Assembly (NCBI GenBank): GCA_025738555.1
Contig: JAOVFP010000013.1
Span: 1,302,001-1,366,000, forward strand
Reading direction: 5' to 3'
Length of the DNA stretch: 64,000 bases
Origin: Cyathus striatus
Lineage: Eukaryota; Basidiomycota; Agaricomycetes; Agaricales; Nidulariaceae
How positions within the stretch are numbered: the stretch's first letter is position 1; the number at the start of each line of letters is the position of its first letter. Shown piece by piece: positions 32,662 through 44,179 of this stretch. The notes under the pieces are model-generated. The model ran no database searches, was not told the DNA's origin, and saw nothing but the letters and a program-made list of their open reading frames with translations. The translations under genes and the position numbers were made by a program.

Positions 32662-34920
32662 ATATAGGTATTCGATTGATAGAAGCTATGTGGATATCGG
32701 AAGGTCAGTCTTAGACAGAAAAACAGCATTCATTTCCAAACATTTATCTCGGAGTACGTATGGTCGGGTTTGATGGAAAGGCAATGAGTATGTTTTGATA
32801 CCAAGGAAAGAGACGCCCCCGTAAACCATCTAGAGACTAACATACACGTATCATTTGTTTGATCCACAGAGACAAAATCACAAAATGACAGATGTCACGA
32901 CGTGACGAATGCTTCGCGGTCAGAATCATCATCATCATTGATTCTGTAGGAAGGCGGAATTGAAGACGAACATAGTTCTCATTCTTGTAAACAACTTACC
33001 AATGTATGGAATAAGCATAGGAAGAATGGGGAATTACGGAAAGTATGCCATGGAACATGGTGCTTCTGCGAAGGCATGCAGCGAGATATGAGCTGATAAG
33101 AGGGTCTCAGACGTAAAATGAGTCAATGACCGCACAAGCAGCGGTTGGTTTCCACTTTTCCAGACCCCTAATTTCGTAGGTTATACACGTGGAGCATCAT
33201 TTAAATTGACTGCCACTATAATGTATCCAATACTTGTCGATGAGGTCTACACGAGGTTAAATTTTCGAGTTCATGCGCATAGAAAACTCTTACAAAACTT
33301 ACTGAAAGAACGGTTGACGATCGTCAATCAATCAGCATCTTGGAATGGTGCTCAAGGAATAAGCGGGATATGTAGCTTAAGCACTCGAGAGCAGAATCCA
33401 TAGACGGAGTTAGATGTTCACGTATATATATAGTACGTCATGCATTTCCATAAAATATTCTGAGTTCGTCATTATTGCGATATGAAACTGGGTTCCAGAA
33501 CGTCATTATACAGATTAAAATGCACAGCCTAGATCGAAATTACGGGCGTGGCTTTGAAGAATGAGATATATTACACACCTGAGATGGAAGGAGAAATATA
33601 GGGTCTTGAGCCAAAGAAGCGGTGTTTCGCGCAGAATTGACCTGCGATGTAGTAGTGGTGGAGAAGCAGTAACTAAACCTTGAAGTTATATAGTTGACCT
33701 GAAGGATTTTTTAGCGTAAAGAAACCATCGGTACAAGTTTACTGTAAGATCGCTAATTCTTGAGCTTAATATTTGAATTTGGCTTAAGGAAGACCAAAGC
33801 AGGAGAAAAGGCAGGAACCAAGTTCGAATTGAGTTTGAATCCAGCATAAACTGCTGAAATGCATTTTGTGTGGCATCAAAGTTCTTGCACCTATAGCATG
33901 GTAGGAGGGATACAAAGTTTCAGATGCCTATACCGGAACATGTGAGCGGCACATACCACAAACGTACAAGTGAGACCTCGAGCTCTCAGTCAACACCGTC
34001 TTACCCCTCCCACTGTCATGGATATATACATTCACGCTGGTGCACCAGCAACAACTGACCTCCGCCGCACAGAATGGCCAGAAGCAGTGAAAGAGCGCCA
34101 TCAAGGTCACCAAACCAGGTGGATGAGCGGCAGAAATTTGTGAACCCCACACACTTGTTGAGTCGGAGCCTGTCCCATAAACGATAAATATAAAGAGATG
34201 TTATAATCCACAAGGTATAAAGCAAAGCTAGACTATTCCTAGACTGCTGTAAATATTTCGAAATCATGAATCATGCTACGTGGGATTCGTCGATATTTAT
34301 GTTGCAGAGAAGTATGTTTCCCTAGGCCCTTGGAGGGAAAAGACGGGAGAATACATTGTAAGAATCTATTGTAGAAGAATGTTCGGGTTTGGGGGAGAGG
34401 AAGATGCGAGAATAGATGGTGGTTCGGAATCAAACTCGAGATTTTGAAGCTGGGAGAACCTGTGGATACGGAGGAAGAGCTAGATGCTTGGCATGTGGAT
34501 GTGGTCAAAAGTATATTGGACTTCAAGGAGCGATAGGCTGGGTCTGGGCTGGGTGATTTGTTATGTAGGAAAGCCTCGTACTACGAGGTTTTTGTAGATT
34601 GGGCAACTTAAAGGTTGTCAGATTACCAATCGGACATTACCCAATCTACAACGTATCCCGTACCCGTCGAACATGGAACAGCCAGCGGCAAAAGTATTAT
34701 TGTAGTCTTGTGCACATTGAATGTCTGTTTTAAGCTTGATCAGTGAGGTAGTTCCGCAACTCCTTCCACGACATGATGGTCGTGGAAGAACGAAAGCATT
34801 GCGGAGATATAAAGACGCCTCAGACTGTTGATGTGCGTGATTGACATATCAGTGGAGTGATTTATGGACAGACTATGAATAGTCCTGCAGACGCTTCACG
34901 TTCGGCCCGGTAGTACAATG
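32662..34920. other. Intergenic, possible decayed gene near 34250-34540
   Basis: No complete gene. On the plus strand near 34440-34540 a frame ends with ILKLGEPVDTEEELDAWH and VVKSILDFKER before a stop, which looks like a real C-terminus. The upstream frame does not connect and I cannot identify the family. The rest of the 2.2 kb shows nothing I can support. Confidence 0.4.
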
Positions 34921-34923
34921 CTC

Positions 34924-34931
34924 GTATAAAA
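34924..34931 (+). promoter_or_regulatory. TATA box of the SAM methyltransferase
   Basis: GTATAAAA 52 bp before the ATG at 34983. Confidence 0.6.
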
Positions 34932-34982
34932 GTGCAGCATCACCAAAGGTTGGATTGTTAAGAGTCTTGACACGTCTGTGCA

Positions 34983-35987
34983 ATGGCCACGGTACAAGTA
35001 CTAGACGCCCCTACACATACTCCCGTTACCTATGAATTCAAGCCGGGGAAGGAAAGGATAGCTCACTCATACCCGGGCGCAGCGTATATCCTTCCCGCCG
35101 ATGATGATGAGCGCGCAAGGTACAATCATTCATGAGTAATCCATGCAGAGCTGATACTAACACCTCGTAGACTTGTTATGCAGCATCAGTTTTTAAAAAG
35201 CTCCTTTGGAGGAAAAAATCTGCTGGCGCCAGTAGAGTTGAACGATGGAGATAAAGTCTTAGATGCCTGTACAGGAACAGGTAATCAATCACCATCATCT
35301 CAGATAAAGAGAGATGGCTAAAGCATACCTTTACAGGCCACTGGATTGTTGAGGTATCAGAAGAAGTCCCAGAGGGTGTTCAACTACAGGGCATTGATAT
35401 TGAATCGCGCCTTTTCCCACCAGTAGAATCGCGCCCTAAGAACCTCGACTTCTCCGTCAACTCTGTGCTCTCGCTTCCACAAGAGTGGACGAACAGATTC
35501 ACAGTTGTGCATCAGCGTCTACTAGTAGTAGCACTTCGAAGCGCAGAGTGGCCTGTAGCATTGAAAGAGCTGTACCGTGTCACAAAGCCAGGAGGGTGGG
35601 TGCAACTGTGTGAATTCTCTGGCTGGGGAGGAGGGCCGTTGATGAAACAATGGTGGGAAAAAGCAGTGACTACGTTTTCCAGGATGGGATTGCAGTTCGA
35701 CTGCGGGCAGAAATTGGAGTCTATGCTGAGCGATGCTGGATTTGTGGATATCCAGGCGGATTCTCGTACCTGCCCCTTGGAGAATGGGGAGGGAGTTGGG
35801 CGTAATGTCTCAGAAGTGCGCTATTGGTGTGTGGAGGACGATGGTACCCAAAATGTTGAATGCAGCTAGGGATATTTGGGGATCAGAGGAAGAGTTTAAC
35901 GGATTCATTGATAGACTTGAAATTGAGCAGGGACAGTTGGAAACTAGCTACCAATGGGTGGTGTATCTCGGAAGGAAACCATTGTAG
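34983..35987 (+). pseudogene. SAM-dependent methyltransferase with a C-terminal frame disruption
   Basis: A class I methyltransferase of the UbiE/secondary-metabolite type common in Agaricomycetes. Exons join in frame through introns near 35120-35170 and 35281-35336. The Ado-Met site is VLDACTGTGHWIVEVSEE, followed by GIDIESRLFPP, NVDF-like NLDFSVNSVLSLP and the post-motif LYRVTKPGGWVQLCEFSG. Near 35768-35815 the expected sequence is spread over three frames: LPLGEWGG in one, then ELGVMSQKCAIGVWRTM in another, continuing to WGSEEEFNGFIDRLEIE and VVYLGRKPL. No intron fits, so at least two small indels are needed. Translation straight through would end at about 35868 with a wrong tail lacking the C-terminal helices. 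It may be a young pseudogene or an assembly error. Confidence 0.7.
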
Positions 35988-36270
35988 TTACGTGCACGTT
36001 TGAATTTGGTGGTTGTATCGAGGAGGCCAAGTTTGAATTTGAACGGAGACGTCTAGACTAGCGGTTTTTGGTGGTTTTACTTATGTAAGTTACTATTGAC
36101 GGATACTTACGTTGCCTGCCGTTTCGGCAAAAACCGAATACTTAAATCGGAGCTTTGAAAGCTTGACGACCCTGGAGTCGGAAGACTCGCGGAAGACTTT
36201 TACTTATCGAGCTCAACTTCCTTGCTGTAGCAGCTACTGCTATTAAAAACAAAACAGAAGGCATCTAAAA

Positions 36271-37578
36271 TTATGGCTGCGACTGAACAGCAAGTATATA
36301 ATACTGTGATAACTTATCCAACCAAGAATGTACAGTCGTTTTTCCCGCTTTATGAACCATCGCACCGATTTCTTCATCGGTATACTGTGTGAAGTTATAT
36401 ATTTGTTTCCTTTAGCCTGGGACAAATAGTTACTTACTTTGTTGGAGAATGTAGGCAGGACCACTTCATTCTCCGTGAAGGTGACTTCGACTGTACTATT
36501 CAATTTTTCCGCATTACTATCGCATTTATCAGAATTGAAAGTCATGTTATGAGTCTTCATACATCGATATCCCGTTTCAAAACGGCCTAAACCACATATA
36601 ATGTAAGATAAATCTCTTAAAAAGACTAGGTATTTACCCCTTTCTTCGTTATAGCCACTGTGAAACTTCCAGAGCCCTTCACCGAGGAACAACCCTTCGT
36701 CTCCAGTCAGTGCACGTCCCGCCGTCTTCAATCCATTTAAAATCCATTCTTCAGCCGCTGGCAACTTATACGCATACTCTATAGCCTCCTTTGGCTTAGT
36801 TTTATCGAGCCCCACTAATAGCAGGTCTCCGCGGCTAGATTTCAGAGGTAAACTCTTCAGAAACGCAGCATCACCTTCAAGTTTCGTAAAGTTTCCTATC
36901 GTTCCTCCAAGTAAAACGAGGTGAATAGGAACTTCGGGGCCCCAGTGCAGTTCATTATTCTCTATCAAGCGAATTCCATCGTCGTAAGTTCCCCACATTC
37001 CAAAAGTGTCAATCTTGTTCCGGATCGTACTACCCAATTTATCATGCAGCTGAAAGAGGGTACGTTCTAGTTCATCACGCTCTAAGTCCAGAGCATAGTA
37101 GCTGATAGGTGCTTCTTCGTATTCTTCTTCCATAATTTGAGAGAGACATTCAAGAAGCTTTGCAGTTTTCTCAAGCGAACTAGACTGAATTTAGTCATGC
37201 ATGAACTCAAGATCAGTACTGCGCGCATGCAACTCACCCAGCTCCCAGTTCAATTATAACGACCTTTCCGCCTTTTCGTGTCCTTTCAATAAGCTCGGCA
37301 ATTTCATATCCGTACTCTTGCAAAATTCTCTTCTCAGCTGAAGAGGGATAATATCTCTCCGACCACGTTGAAATCGCTTCTGCAAATATTTTTAGCCCAG
37401 CGTCGTCCCATAGAACCTCAGTCGGCATGGTTTTATTTCCGGTTTCCTTGGACAGTCCCTCGATGATCTGAGCGCGTAGGTCTGGAATAGAACCTGCTGC
37501 ATCAGTGGAGTTTCTGATATCGAGGATGCGTATAGGAGGCATATGATGCTCGGGTGATTTAAAGCTAGGCCGCGCCAT
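36271..37578 (-). CDS. Histidine-specific/EasF-EgtD-type SAM methyltransferase
   Basis: Four exons whose junctions all close in frame, giving about 340 residues. The N-terminus has ILDIRNS, then LWDDAGLKIFAEAIS, the SERYYPSSAEKRIL segment and VVIIELGAGSLEKTAKLLE, the Ado-Met binding loop. Next come APISYYALDLERDELER, VLLGGTIGNFTKLEGDAAFL, DLLLVGLDKTKPKEAI, GLFLGEGLWKFHSGYNEE and FTENEVVLPTFSNK. The end is YTDEEIGAMVHKAGKT with a final LAVQSQP. This order matches the DUF2260 family, which includes EgtD-type histidine N-alpha-methyltransferases (first step of ergothioneine synthesis) and the ergot-alkaloid N-methyltransferase EasF. No fused sulfoxide synthase (FGE) domain follows, unlike fungal Egt1, so the substrate is open. 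It is convergent with the upstream methyltransferase gene. Confidence 0.9.
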
Positions 37579-37600
37579 GATTTTCCCAACCTTGGTCTAC

Positions 37601-37608
37601 TTATATAT
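37601..37608 (-). promoter_or_regulatory. TATA box of the EasF/EgtD-type gene
   Basis: ATATATAA on the minus strand about 23-30 bp before the ATG at 37578, implying a very short leader. Confidence 0.55.
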
Positions 37609-38852
37609 GCGCGTTGTGTGCGCAGATAGTTGGGCTGATGGGCTTATCCCTATGTGGGTGCCGAGCGCTCCGATTCTACGCAATTGTCTTATGCACATCA
37701 GACATTTAATAATGCCACACAGCCCGACGAAATGTGTTGTTTAATACTTGGTTAACTAGATTTTACTATCATATTGCTTCCGCGTTGCTGGTTATTTTTG
37801 ATATAAGCTCTAATAGTTCTCCACAGCAAAGTTAAGTTGAGTTAAGCTCTGAGCTTCGGACCACTATGTCCAGCAAGCTTTTCACCATTGGATGTAAGCA
37901 GTACGTGGATCTCCTAAATCTTACGGAGCGCGGTTTCTTTAAAAACGACAAACTGCGACCGGCGGGACCAGTACAGTCGATGACCCTTAAACATTACAAA
38001 GGGTGCCAGATAGTCGGGTTGGATTGAGATGTATACCTGTGGATAAGTATGATTGTGTCATGCACGTGTGTATTTTTCCTGTATTTTTCCTCTTCTCAAT
38101 TGACAATATAGCAAGATAACATTGATGCTCGGTAGGCTAATTTGTAGTTCTTGACAGGTTCTTGACATCATCATTCTCTCCGGATGTCCTGACAATTCAT
38201 TTTCTTGACCTCGTTTAAAATAAGTAGGCACGTACAGATAAGTGCAGACTGCATTTATCGACCGATCTTAGATTCTCCGGATTTCGGATGAGGGCTTGGT
38301 GGTGACCTTCTTTTGATGATGTCGAGAGTCGGAAAACTGAACTGACGTTACGGTTGCGTTAAGTTCGGGGTGTACGGCCGCGTGAGATATCTCATCCCAA
38401 CAATTTGATTTCAAAATCCTTGAATAAAGATGCGAACAAACTTAAGAACGATGACTTTTAGGCTAGTTTGTATTTCTTACCTCAAATTGTCGTCCAATTG
38501 TGCAATAAAGCCATCGGTTTTCATGGATGAATCGTTATTTTTAGCACACATGCTACTTACTTACATAAGTAAAGCGAACCATAACGCTGGCTTCTTGGCT
38601 CCCACGCCATACAACGCCATCCCCGCATGCACCTAGTAGGCTAGTCGGAATGGAAACTCAGGGATAGAAAGCTTCTCTGAAGTAAACGTACATATACCAA
38701 GCAGAGCAGCCTCGAAATGTTGCCTCCCCCGTCTTCCTTTCTTTTCATTTGGCCCTCAATCGTTCTTCACGACATTCATTTAAGCTCCCTCATTTCCCTT
38801 TCACAGTACTCGTTCGATTTTGGGCCACCCGTTACTCTCAGTGTCGACCACA
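37609..38852. other. Intergenic, no supported gene
   Basis: About 1.2 kb without family resemblance on either strand. The last part should be the promoter of the membrane-protein gene that starts at 38853. Confidence 0.4.
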
Positions 38853-40665
38853 ATGTCCTTAATGTCCAACGATTCAAGAGAGTCCTTTCAGTCGGTTTAC
38901 TTCTCGTCTTTTGCAGCAACAGGGCTATGGGGTATTCTGACAATGCAGGTGTGAGTAAATCAAACTTGAGGCTCTCGTGAGTCGGTGACCAAACTTGACG
39001 TCATTGAATGTAGTTACCTCTATTATCTAAAGTAGGCGTCGATGGGTGCACTCGATGCTGTGATACTGATGCTGGGAACTAAAGATATCCTAAAGACCGC
39101 GTATGGATTAAACTTATGGTAAGCGCTATATACTATACTAGAAATGCACAAAATTCACTCTCCGCAGGCTTTTTGGCTCTGGTGAATTCATTTTGGTGAC
39201 AACTTGTGAATTAATTGGTTAACCTCTTCACGCAGGTTGATCGCTACAATACATCAAGCACTGTACATTTATGGGTGTGAGCTCGTTGTAAGACAGCCTC
39301 TCGGCTCCTCAGGCTCTAACTGTGTATTTACAGTATCTCGATTGGTTGTATCTGAAAATAATACGGGTTGGAAGGCTGAATGGGACAATCCAAGGTATGT
39401 ATTAGTGTTATTGACTTTCGTTGCGTAATATTGACTTCCATGCTTTCACGCAGAGAGTTTGTGGTGAGTGCGGTAGCCATTGAATAAGTAAAAGTTAACA
39501 TTAATCATGCTTTCGTATTCTATAATTTAGTGGCAGAAAATATTGATTGTACGTATAGGTTATGATCCCCTTGCGCGTTCTCATTAACAATTTCAACTTT
39601 CCTAGGCTTTTGCATCAACAACGATGCAGGGATTCTTTATCTATCGGTTATACATCTGTGAGAGATATACATTCCTCCTATACATAGTCAATCTCGTCTC
39701 AAGTGATGTTTGAATTTGACAGTTAACGGAGGAGGAAGATCTGTCTCGTTATATTGGTACGTATAATTTGGTCACCAATTCGTACATGATTTAATCTTGA
39801 GTAGGTTCCATCGACGTTAATGCAATTAGGTTCGTAATATTGGAATCATCCAAGGGAAAGTTGAACTTGAAATTCACTATTTCATATTAGCTTGCAATAT
39901 CGGTAAGTGTATATGTAAATGTTGAAGGTTAGAGCTAATAATGATCCACCCATATCTTGTAGCTTATTCTGTAGCAGCGTAAGTCGCGAAGAACTTGAAT
40001 GATACTAGCTCCTTACGTCCCATTCCTTAGTATGGAACATTCCAAAAATAGCGTCTACGTCGTGGGTAATTCCGGGACTAGAACAGCGCTGATACTGACT
40101 TGCCCATCTCTATCTCAGAAGCTGGGATTAATATCGAGCGCATTCGCTGTGTTTGTTGATCTGCTAACATCTGGCTGTATGGCATATTGGTTGTTCACAG
40201 GCCGCACCGGTACAACAAGGTGCGAACAGTTCATCACATTCGGACAGGTATACTCTAGGTTAAATATTTTTATCAATCAAGAACGGACAGGATAATATCA
40301 CATCTGTTCACTATTGCCATCGCTTCAGGCCTATGGACCTCTGGTCTAGCTATCGGCACACTGGTCGCAATCTTGAAAGCGAGAAATCCCTACCTGAAAA
40401 TGGCACTTCAAATCCCGCTGGTCTCCGGGTATGGTAACGTAGTGTTGGCAAATTTAAACGTGAGGAGCTATATCAGGAATGAAGGAAAGATCCATCCTCC
40501 TGGGGATATGCCGGATTGCACGGATTCCTTCGATTCTAGCAAGGTTCGTCGTCATTTTTGATGTTACATAGATTATACTAATCATAGACTTTCGAAGTCC
40601 CAGTTGCAATTAGAGTTTCGCGTGCATACACATACTCTCGCGACAGACACCATACAAAAGGATGA
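38853..40665 (+). pseudogene. DUF6534-like multi-pass membrane protein with an in-frame stop
   Basis: Start MSLMSNDSRESFQS, then SFAATGLWGILTMQ; with donor GT-GTGAGT the next exon reads VYLYYLK. It hits an in-frame TAG at 39033-39035, immediately followed in the same frame by ASMGALDAVILMLGTKDILK. Later exons carry KLGLISSAFAVFVDLLTSG, MAYWLFTGRTGTTR, LFTIAIASGLWTSGLAIGTL, VAILKARNPYLKMALQIPL and GNVVLANLNVRSYIRNE, ending with YTYSRDRHHTKG. This succession of hydrophobic helices ending in NVVLANLN.R.YIR is the signature of DUF6534 proteins, seven-helix-like proteins abundant in Agaricomycetes and of unknown role. The stop suggests a pseudogene unless an unusual intron removes it. Several upstream exon borders are uncertain. 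Confidence 0.65.
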
Positions 40666-41138
40666 AGGATCTCGTAATGTTGCTTCGTTTCCTTGCGTTA
40701 TCTAGTAATGTAGTAAATACCAATAAAAATATTTGACTTCATTACAATGAGGCATCCCATACTTATATTGATGTTCAAATCAACTTTTCTATTGAATTCA
40801 CTATGTCTGTAACAATAATAAGAAGGTACGATATGTAATATATCAATGTCGGTAGCTGGAATCGAACCAGCGGCTCCTTGGACCTCGGTACATTTCACCA
40901 ATGCGCACACAACGAGACCACAACGAGGTGATTTAACCCCTAATCGATACCTATATTACACATCCCCTCATTGTGCCAGGTGACATGAGCTACATGTGTA
41001 GCTACAAATTTATATCATTTAGGCTAATTGCATAGAAGTTAGAACTAACTTCCACACAAGTACCAGCAAGTGCAATGAGGCTTGTCAAAGTAAAATGTTT
41101 GAATGTCTCAGTTGTATTATAAGTTATAACACGAGTAG
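40666..41138. other. Intergenic, weak tRNA-like B box only
   Basis: No gene. A tRNA-like T arm (GCTGGTTCGATTCCAGC on the minus strand near 40850) is present, but the rest of a cloverleaf could not be drawn. Confidence 0.35.
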
Positions 41139-41753
41139 CTAGGAAGCTAGGATTACTTTTTCTTCTGCTGCAGAGTCACGGGCACCAGTAACGTCAGAGT
41201 AGATTAAGTAAGGCAGAGCCAAAATTTGTAAGAGAAGCATCACCATTATAAGGATCCTCGATCCCCCACGATATCCAAGATCCGAAGTATCATACACACT
41301 AGGCTCCTCTCTAATCCAGTTGAGTATTTTCCCACCAATTAGACCCGCAGTACTGGAATCCGTTTGGATGTACATGGCGGAAAGTAGAAATATGGCCCAG
41401 CAATTTCCTAAACCAGGAAATCTCTTACGCAACATTGACAATAGCGAGCACTTGGCAAGAGCATAAAATGCAGCGGAGAGCAGCCCTCCGATCGCACCGA
41501 TGAGTGCGACAGAGCTGGAGTCGAACTTGGAGCTGTCAGTACCATCGTTCCCGAAAAACCTAGGTGGGAACGCATATCAGAAATATGTTATCTTTTGCAA
41601 GTGATGAAGTCTGAAGAATACAAACATTGCCAGAACATTTGTGATGGTTCCTATAGCGAAAAATATCACGCCAATTTCAATCAATGATCGATTCTGTACA
41701 CTCATAGTACTAGAGATAGCACGGCGGGCGGATGCTGTAGCAGCTGAGAACAT
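41139..41753 (-). CDS. Small hypothetical membrane protein
   Basis: Starts MFSAATASARRAISSTM at 41753 and has one intron (about 41565-41625) that closes in frame (VLAM-FFGNDGTDSSK). About 185 residues. Four hydrophobic segments can be seen: IEIGVIFFAIGTITNVLAM, VALIGAIGGLLSAAFYAL, NCWAIFLLSAMYI and ILIMVMLLLQILALPYLIY. The C-terminus is a short charged tail (DSAAEEKVILAS). There is no signal peptide apart from the first helix. I do not recognise the family; it looks like an integral membrane protein of unknown function, in the opposite orientation to the DUF6534-like gene. Confidence 0.6.
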
Positions 41754-42533
41754 GGTTGTTTCCTGTAAGAATGGTGTAAGTCGTATTATTTATGCTTTGC
41801 GTTTCTTATATATCCATAGGAAAAACCAGTTTGAATTATGAATTCAATCCTACTCACTCATGATCAAAAGAAGCTATGCCCGATCATTAATCATTGGGTA
41901 TTGAATATTGAGTACTGAGTGTGGAGTACCGAGTCAAACGAGTCAGACAAAGTCGGAATATTCCACTGTATTGTTTAGTCAAGTAAAATATATAAGACTG
42001 CTCATACAATCGACTGATTTAGCACTACCTACTTGTTTGGCTTTGTCACACCATATGCGTAAAGTAATTTAAATTTTATCTCTTTACTTCAAAGTTCAAG
42101 ATGAGGAGCCTGAGGACAACACGCAGAGGTCAAGGAATTGCAAGGAGGGGAGGGGTACGACAAGTAATCCGGGATTATCAACTTGACGGCAGACACAGTA
42201 CATCTGATAATAGCCCCAAACCACTATGACGGTAGAAGAGAGTAAGGACGAAAATTGGAGCCTATAACAAGAGATCACGACGAGCACGATGATCACAACA
42301 ATCAAGCAACGAGGTCCATACTGAGGTGGAAGGGATCAATTCAGGATTCATGCTACCAAGGCTATAGAAAAGCACAAGAGAGATTGCAAATAGTAAGAAA
42401 GAGATATCCACAATACAAAGAGAAAAGTACTGCGGGGAAAGAAGAACACGAAAGTGAGACTCAAGAGGAGCTCAGAGCGCTCAAGCAGATTGCTCTGTAC
42501 TGAGGCCCCTCAATTAGTAGACTAAACAAACGC
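41754..42533. other. Intergenic, no supported gene
   Basis: About 780 bp. One plus-strand frame at 42255-42503 is Lys/Glu-rich but has no family match or splice support. Confidence 0.4.
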
Positions 42534-43416
42534 CTATTCGGATTCTCCAGGAAGAACAGTGCCACGATCGATTGCAGCGGCATGGCCACGGGCAAGATAT
42601 CCATAACTAGCCATAAATCTATTCGAAATACACATTAGTCTACCATTCCATTAACCGCATCATTATCACTCACTTGTCAAAGTAAGGAAGGAGCTCAACA
42701 GCACCTGGGGTATTCCTCCAATCCCGCATAAGATCGCACATAATAGAGAACATAGACACAACCTGAACACCAGCAGCGCGCATGCGGTCGTTGGCGTCGT
42801 CTGCAGTGCGCTTGTTCTGTGCTCCGGAAGCTTCGGCGTTGGCCCAGACTTTATATCCTTCCTCTACGAGGGAGAGTGCGAGGAATGTTGTGCATACCTG
42901 ATAATTGTGTCAGTTTGTTGATAAGGTGATAATGTGTGAGTGGCTTACATCCGTGACGATACCGGCCATAATTACTTGTTTCTTGCCAGTGGCGCGAACA
43001 GCGGCTCTGAAGTCGGCATTGTCCCAAGCGTTGACCTCTCCCTGACGCTTGATAAACGGAGCCTTGGGGTACATGTTGGTAATCTCCTTTGGGAGAGGTC
43101 CATTAGGTCCTGGTTGTAGACCATTGTCAGCTAAGCTAATCTCCACCACCGCAAATTTCTGTGGCTTACCAGTCTCAGAACTCGTGGTGAGAATAGTGGG
43201 GATGTCGAAAACCTTGCCGATGCTAGCATGGGCAAGGATATTATTCCTGTACTCGTCGGGGCCGAAGTCATGCACGAGCTGGAATAATCCAACTTGGTGG
43301 TCGACGATGAGGAGCATCACATCGTCTTTGTCGATACGGGTGAAGTTGAGTGCGGACGCGGCGGTGGCCATTCCTGCGAGGAGGAAGATTGAGATGGTAG
43401 AGAATGAGGTACGCAT
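42534..43416 (-). CDS. Isochorismatase-family hydrolase with added signal peptide (copy 1)
   Basis: Cysteine hydrolase of the isochorismatase/YcaC superfamily, about 225 residues over three introns that close in frame. An N-terminal leader (FSTISIFLLAGMATAASA) precedes LNFTRIDKDDVMLLIVDHQ. The catalytic triad is visible as Asp in LIVDHQVGLF, Lys in APFIKRQGEVNAW and Cys at the junction VTDV-CTTFLALSLVEEGY. The cis-peptide region is MAGIVTDV. The C-terminus reads MRAAGVQVVSMFSIMCDLM, then YLARGHAAAIDRG and ends VLPGESE. YcaC-like enzymes hydrolyse unknown small amides or esters. The leader is hydrophobic enough for export and is absent from the neighbouring paralogue. A TATA box lies at 43475-43483. 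Confidence 0.88.
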
Positions 43417-44179
43417 TTTTGGTTAATGAATATGAAGTAGCTGGAGGTGGCTGAATACTTTGCAGTCTATGGGGATTTTATACCTCTCCAGACACGGTAT
43501 GACACGGAAAGAGTGTGATTCCATGGGAGAGACAATCCTGTATTCGTTCGTGCTCCAACGCTTAGCTTTACCTTGAGCCCGCCACTGGACACAATCTGAA
43601 CATCTAACCACAGGATCGACGACTCGGATATGGATCAATCAGGGTAGATAGTCCTCGGGTATTTCTTGCTGATCCGTCTTTCCTCCGCTCCAATCATAGT
43701 TGCCAAGCATAGTCACAACAATGCTTATTGAAGCGCCTTTAAGCGCCTATCCATTTGGAGAAGGAACTTCCGTACATCATCTTCTGTTATATTTCCTTTT
43801 CGGTTAATGACTTCGGGAGGCGCACGGGCTTGTACGGTGTTGCGATGTTGCATGTACCTGCATTGAGAAGATACTGGGTGGTATAGGTACCGTGACCAAG
43901 GAGTTTGGATGTCGGATATCGTTTATGGTGTGGATTGAACCACGGTATCCCACGACGTCGTGGACATGCTATCTCCTATGGATATCGGGAGCGAGATGAC
44001 TTCTTACTTCGAATTTATGCGACGCCAAATTATTTTCTGGAGCATAGCTCAACAAGTTTTTGGTTAAAAAACGGGATACAAAGCCCGAATTCACGTTTAT
44101 TGACTGGCATGACTACGTACTATAGCTATTGCTAGAGACCAGAAAGTACACGACGACAATAATCCAATTCTGTAAGAAA
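43417..44179. other. Intergenic between the isochorismatase paralogues
   Basis: About 760 bp: promoter of copy 1 and the 3' flank of copy 2. I see no gene. Confidence 0.4.
43475..43483 (-). promoter_or_regulatory. TATA box of isochorismatase copy 1
   Basis: GTATAAAAT on the minus strand about 60 bp before the ATG at 43416. Confidence 0.6.

Noticed and set aside
31940..32667. Two long ORFs on opposite strands encoding the same peptide (MNHFAFSPKIT...)
   Set aside because: They are mirror images created by the palindrome; no start context, introns or family support them as genes.
40846..40925. Possible tRNA on the minus strand (T arm GCTGGTTCGATTCCAGC)
   Set aside because: The acceptor stem pairs at only three or four positions and no anticodon stem-loop can be drawn; at most a relic.
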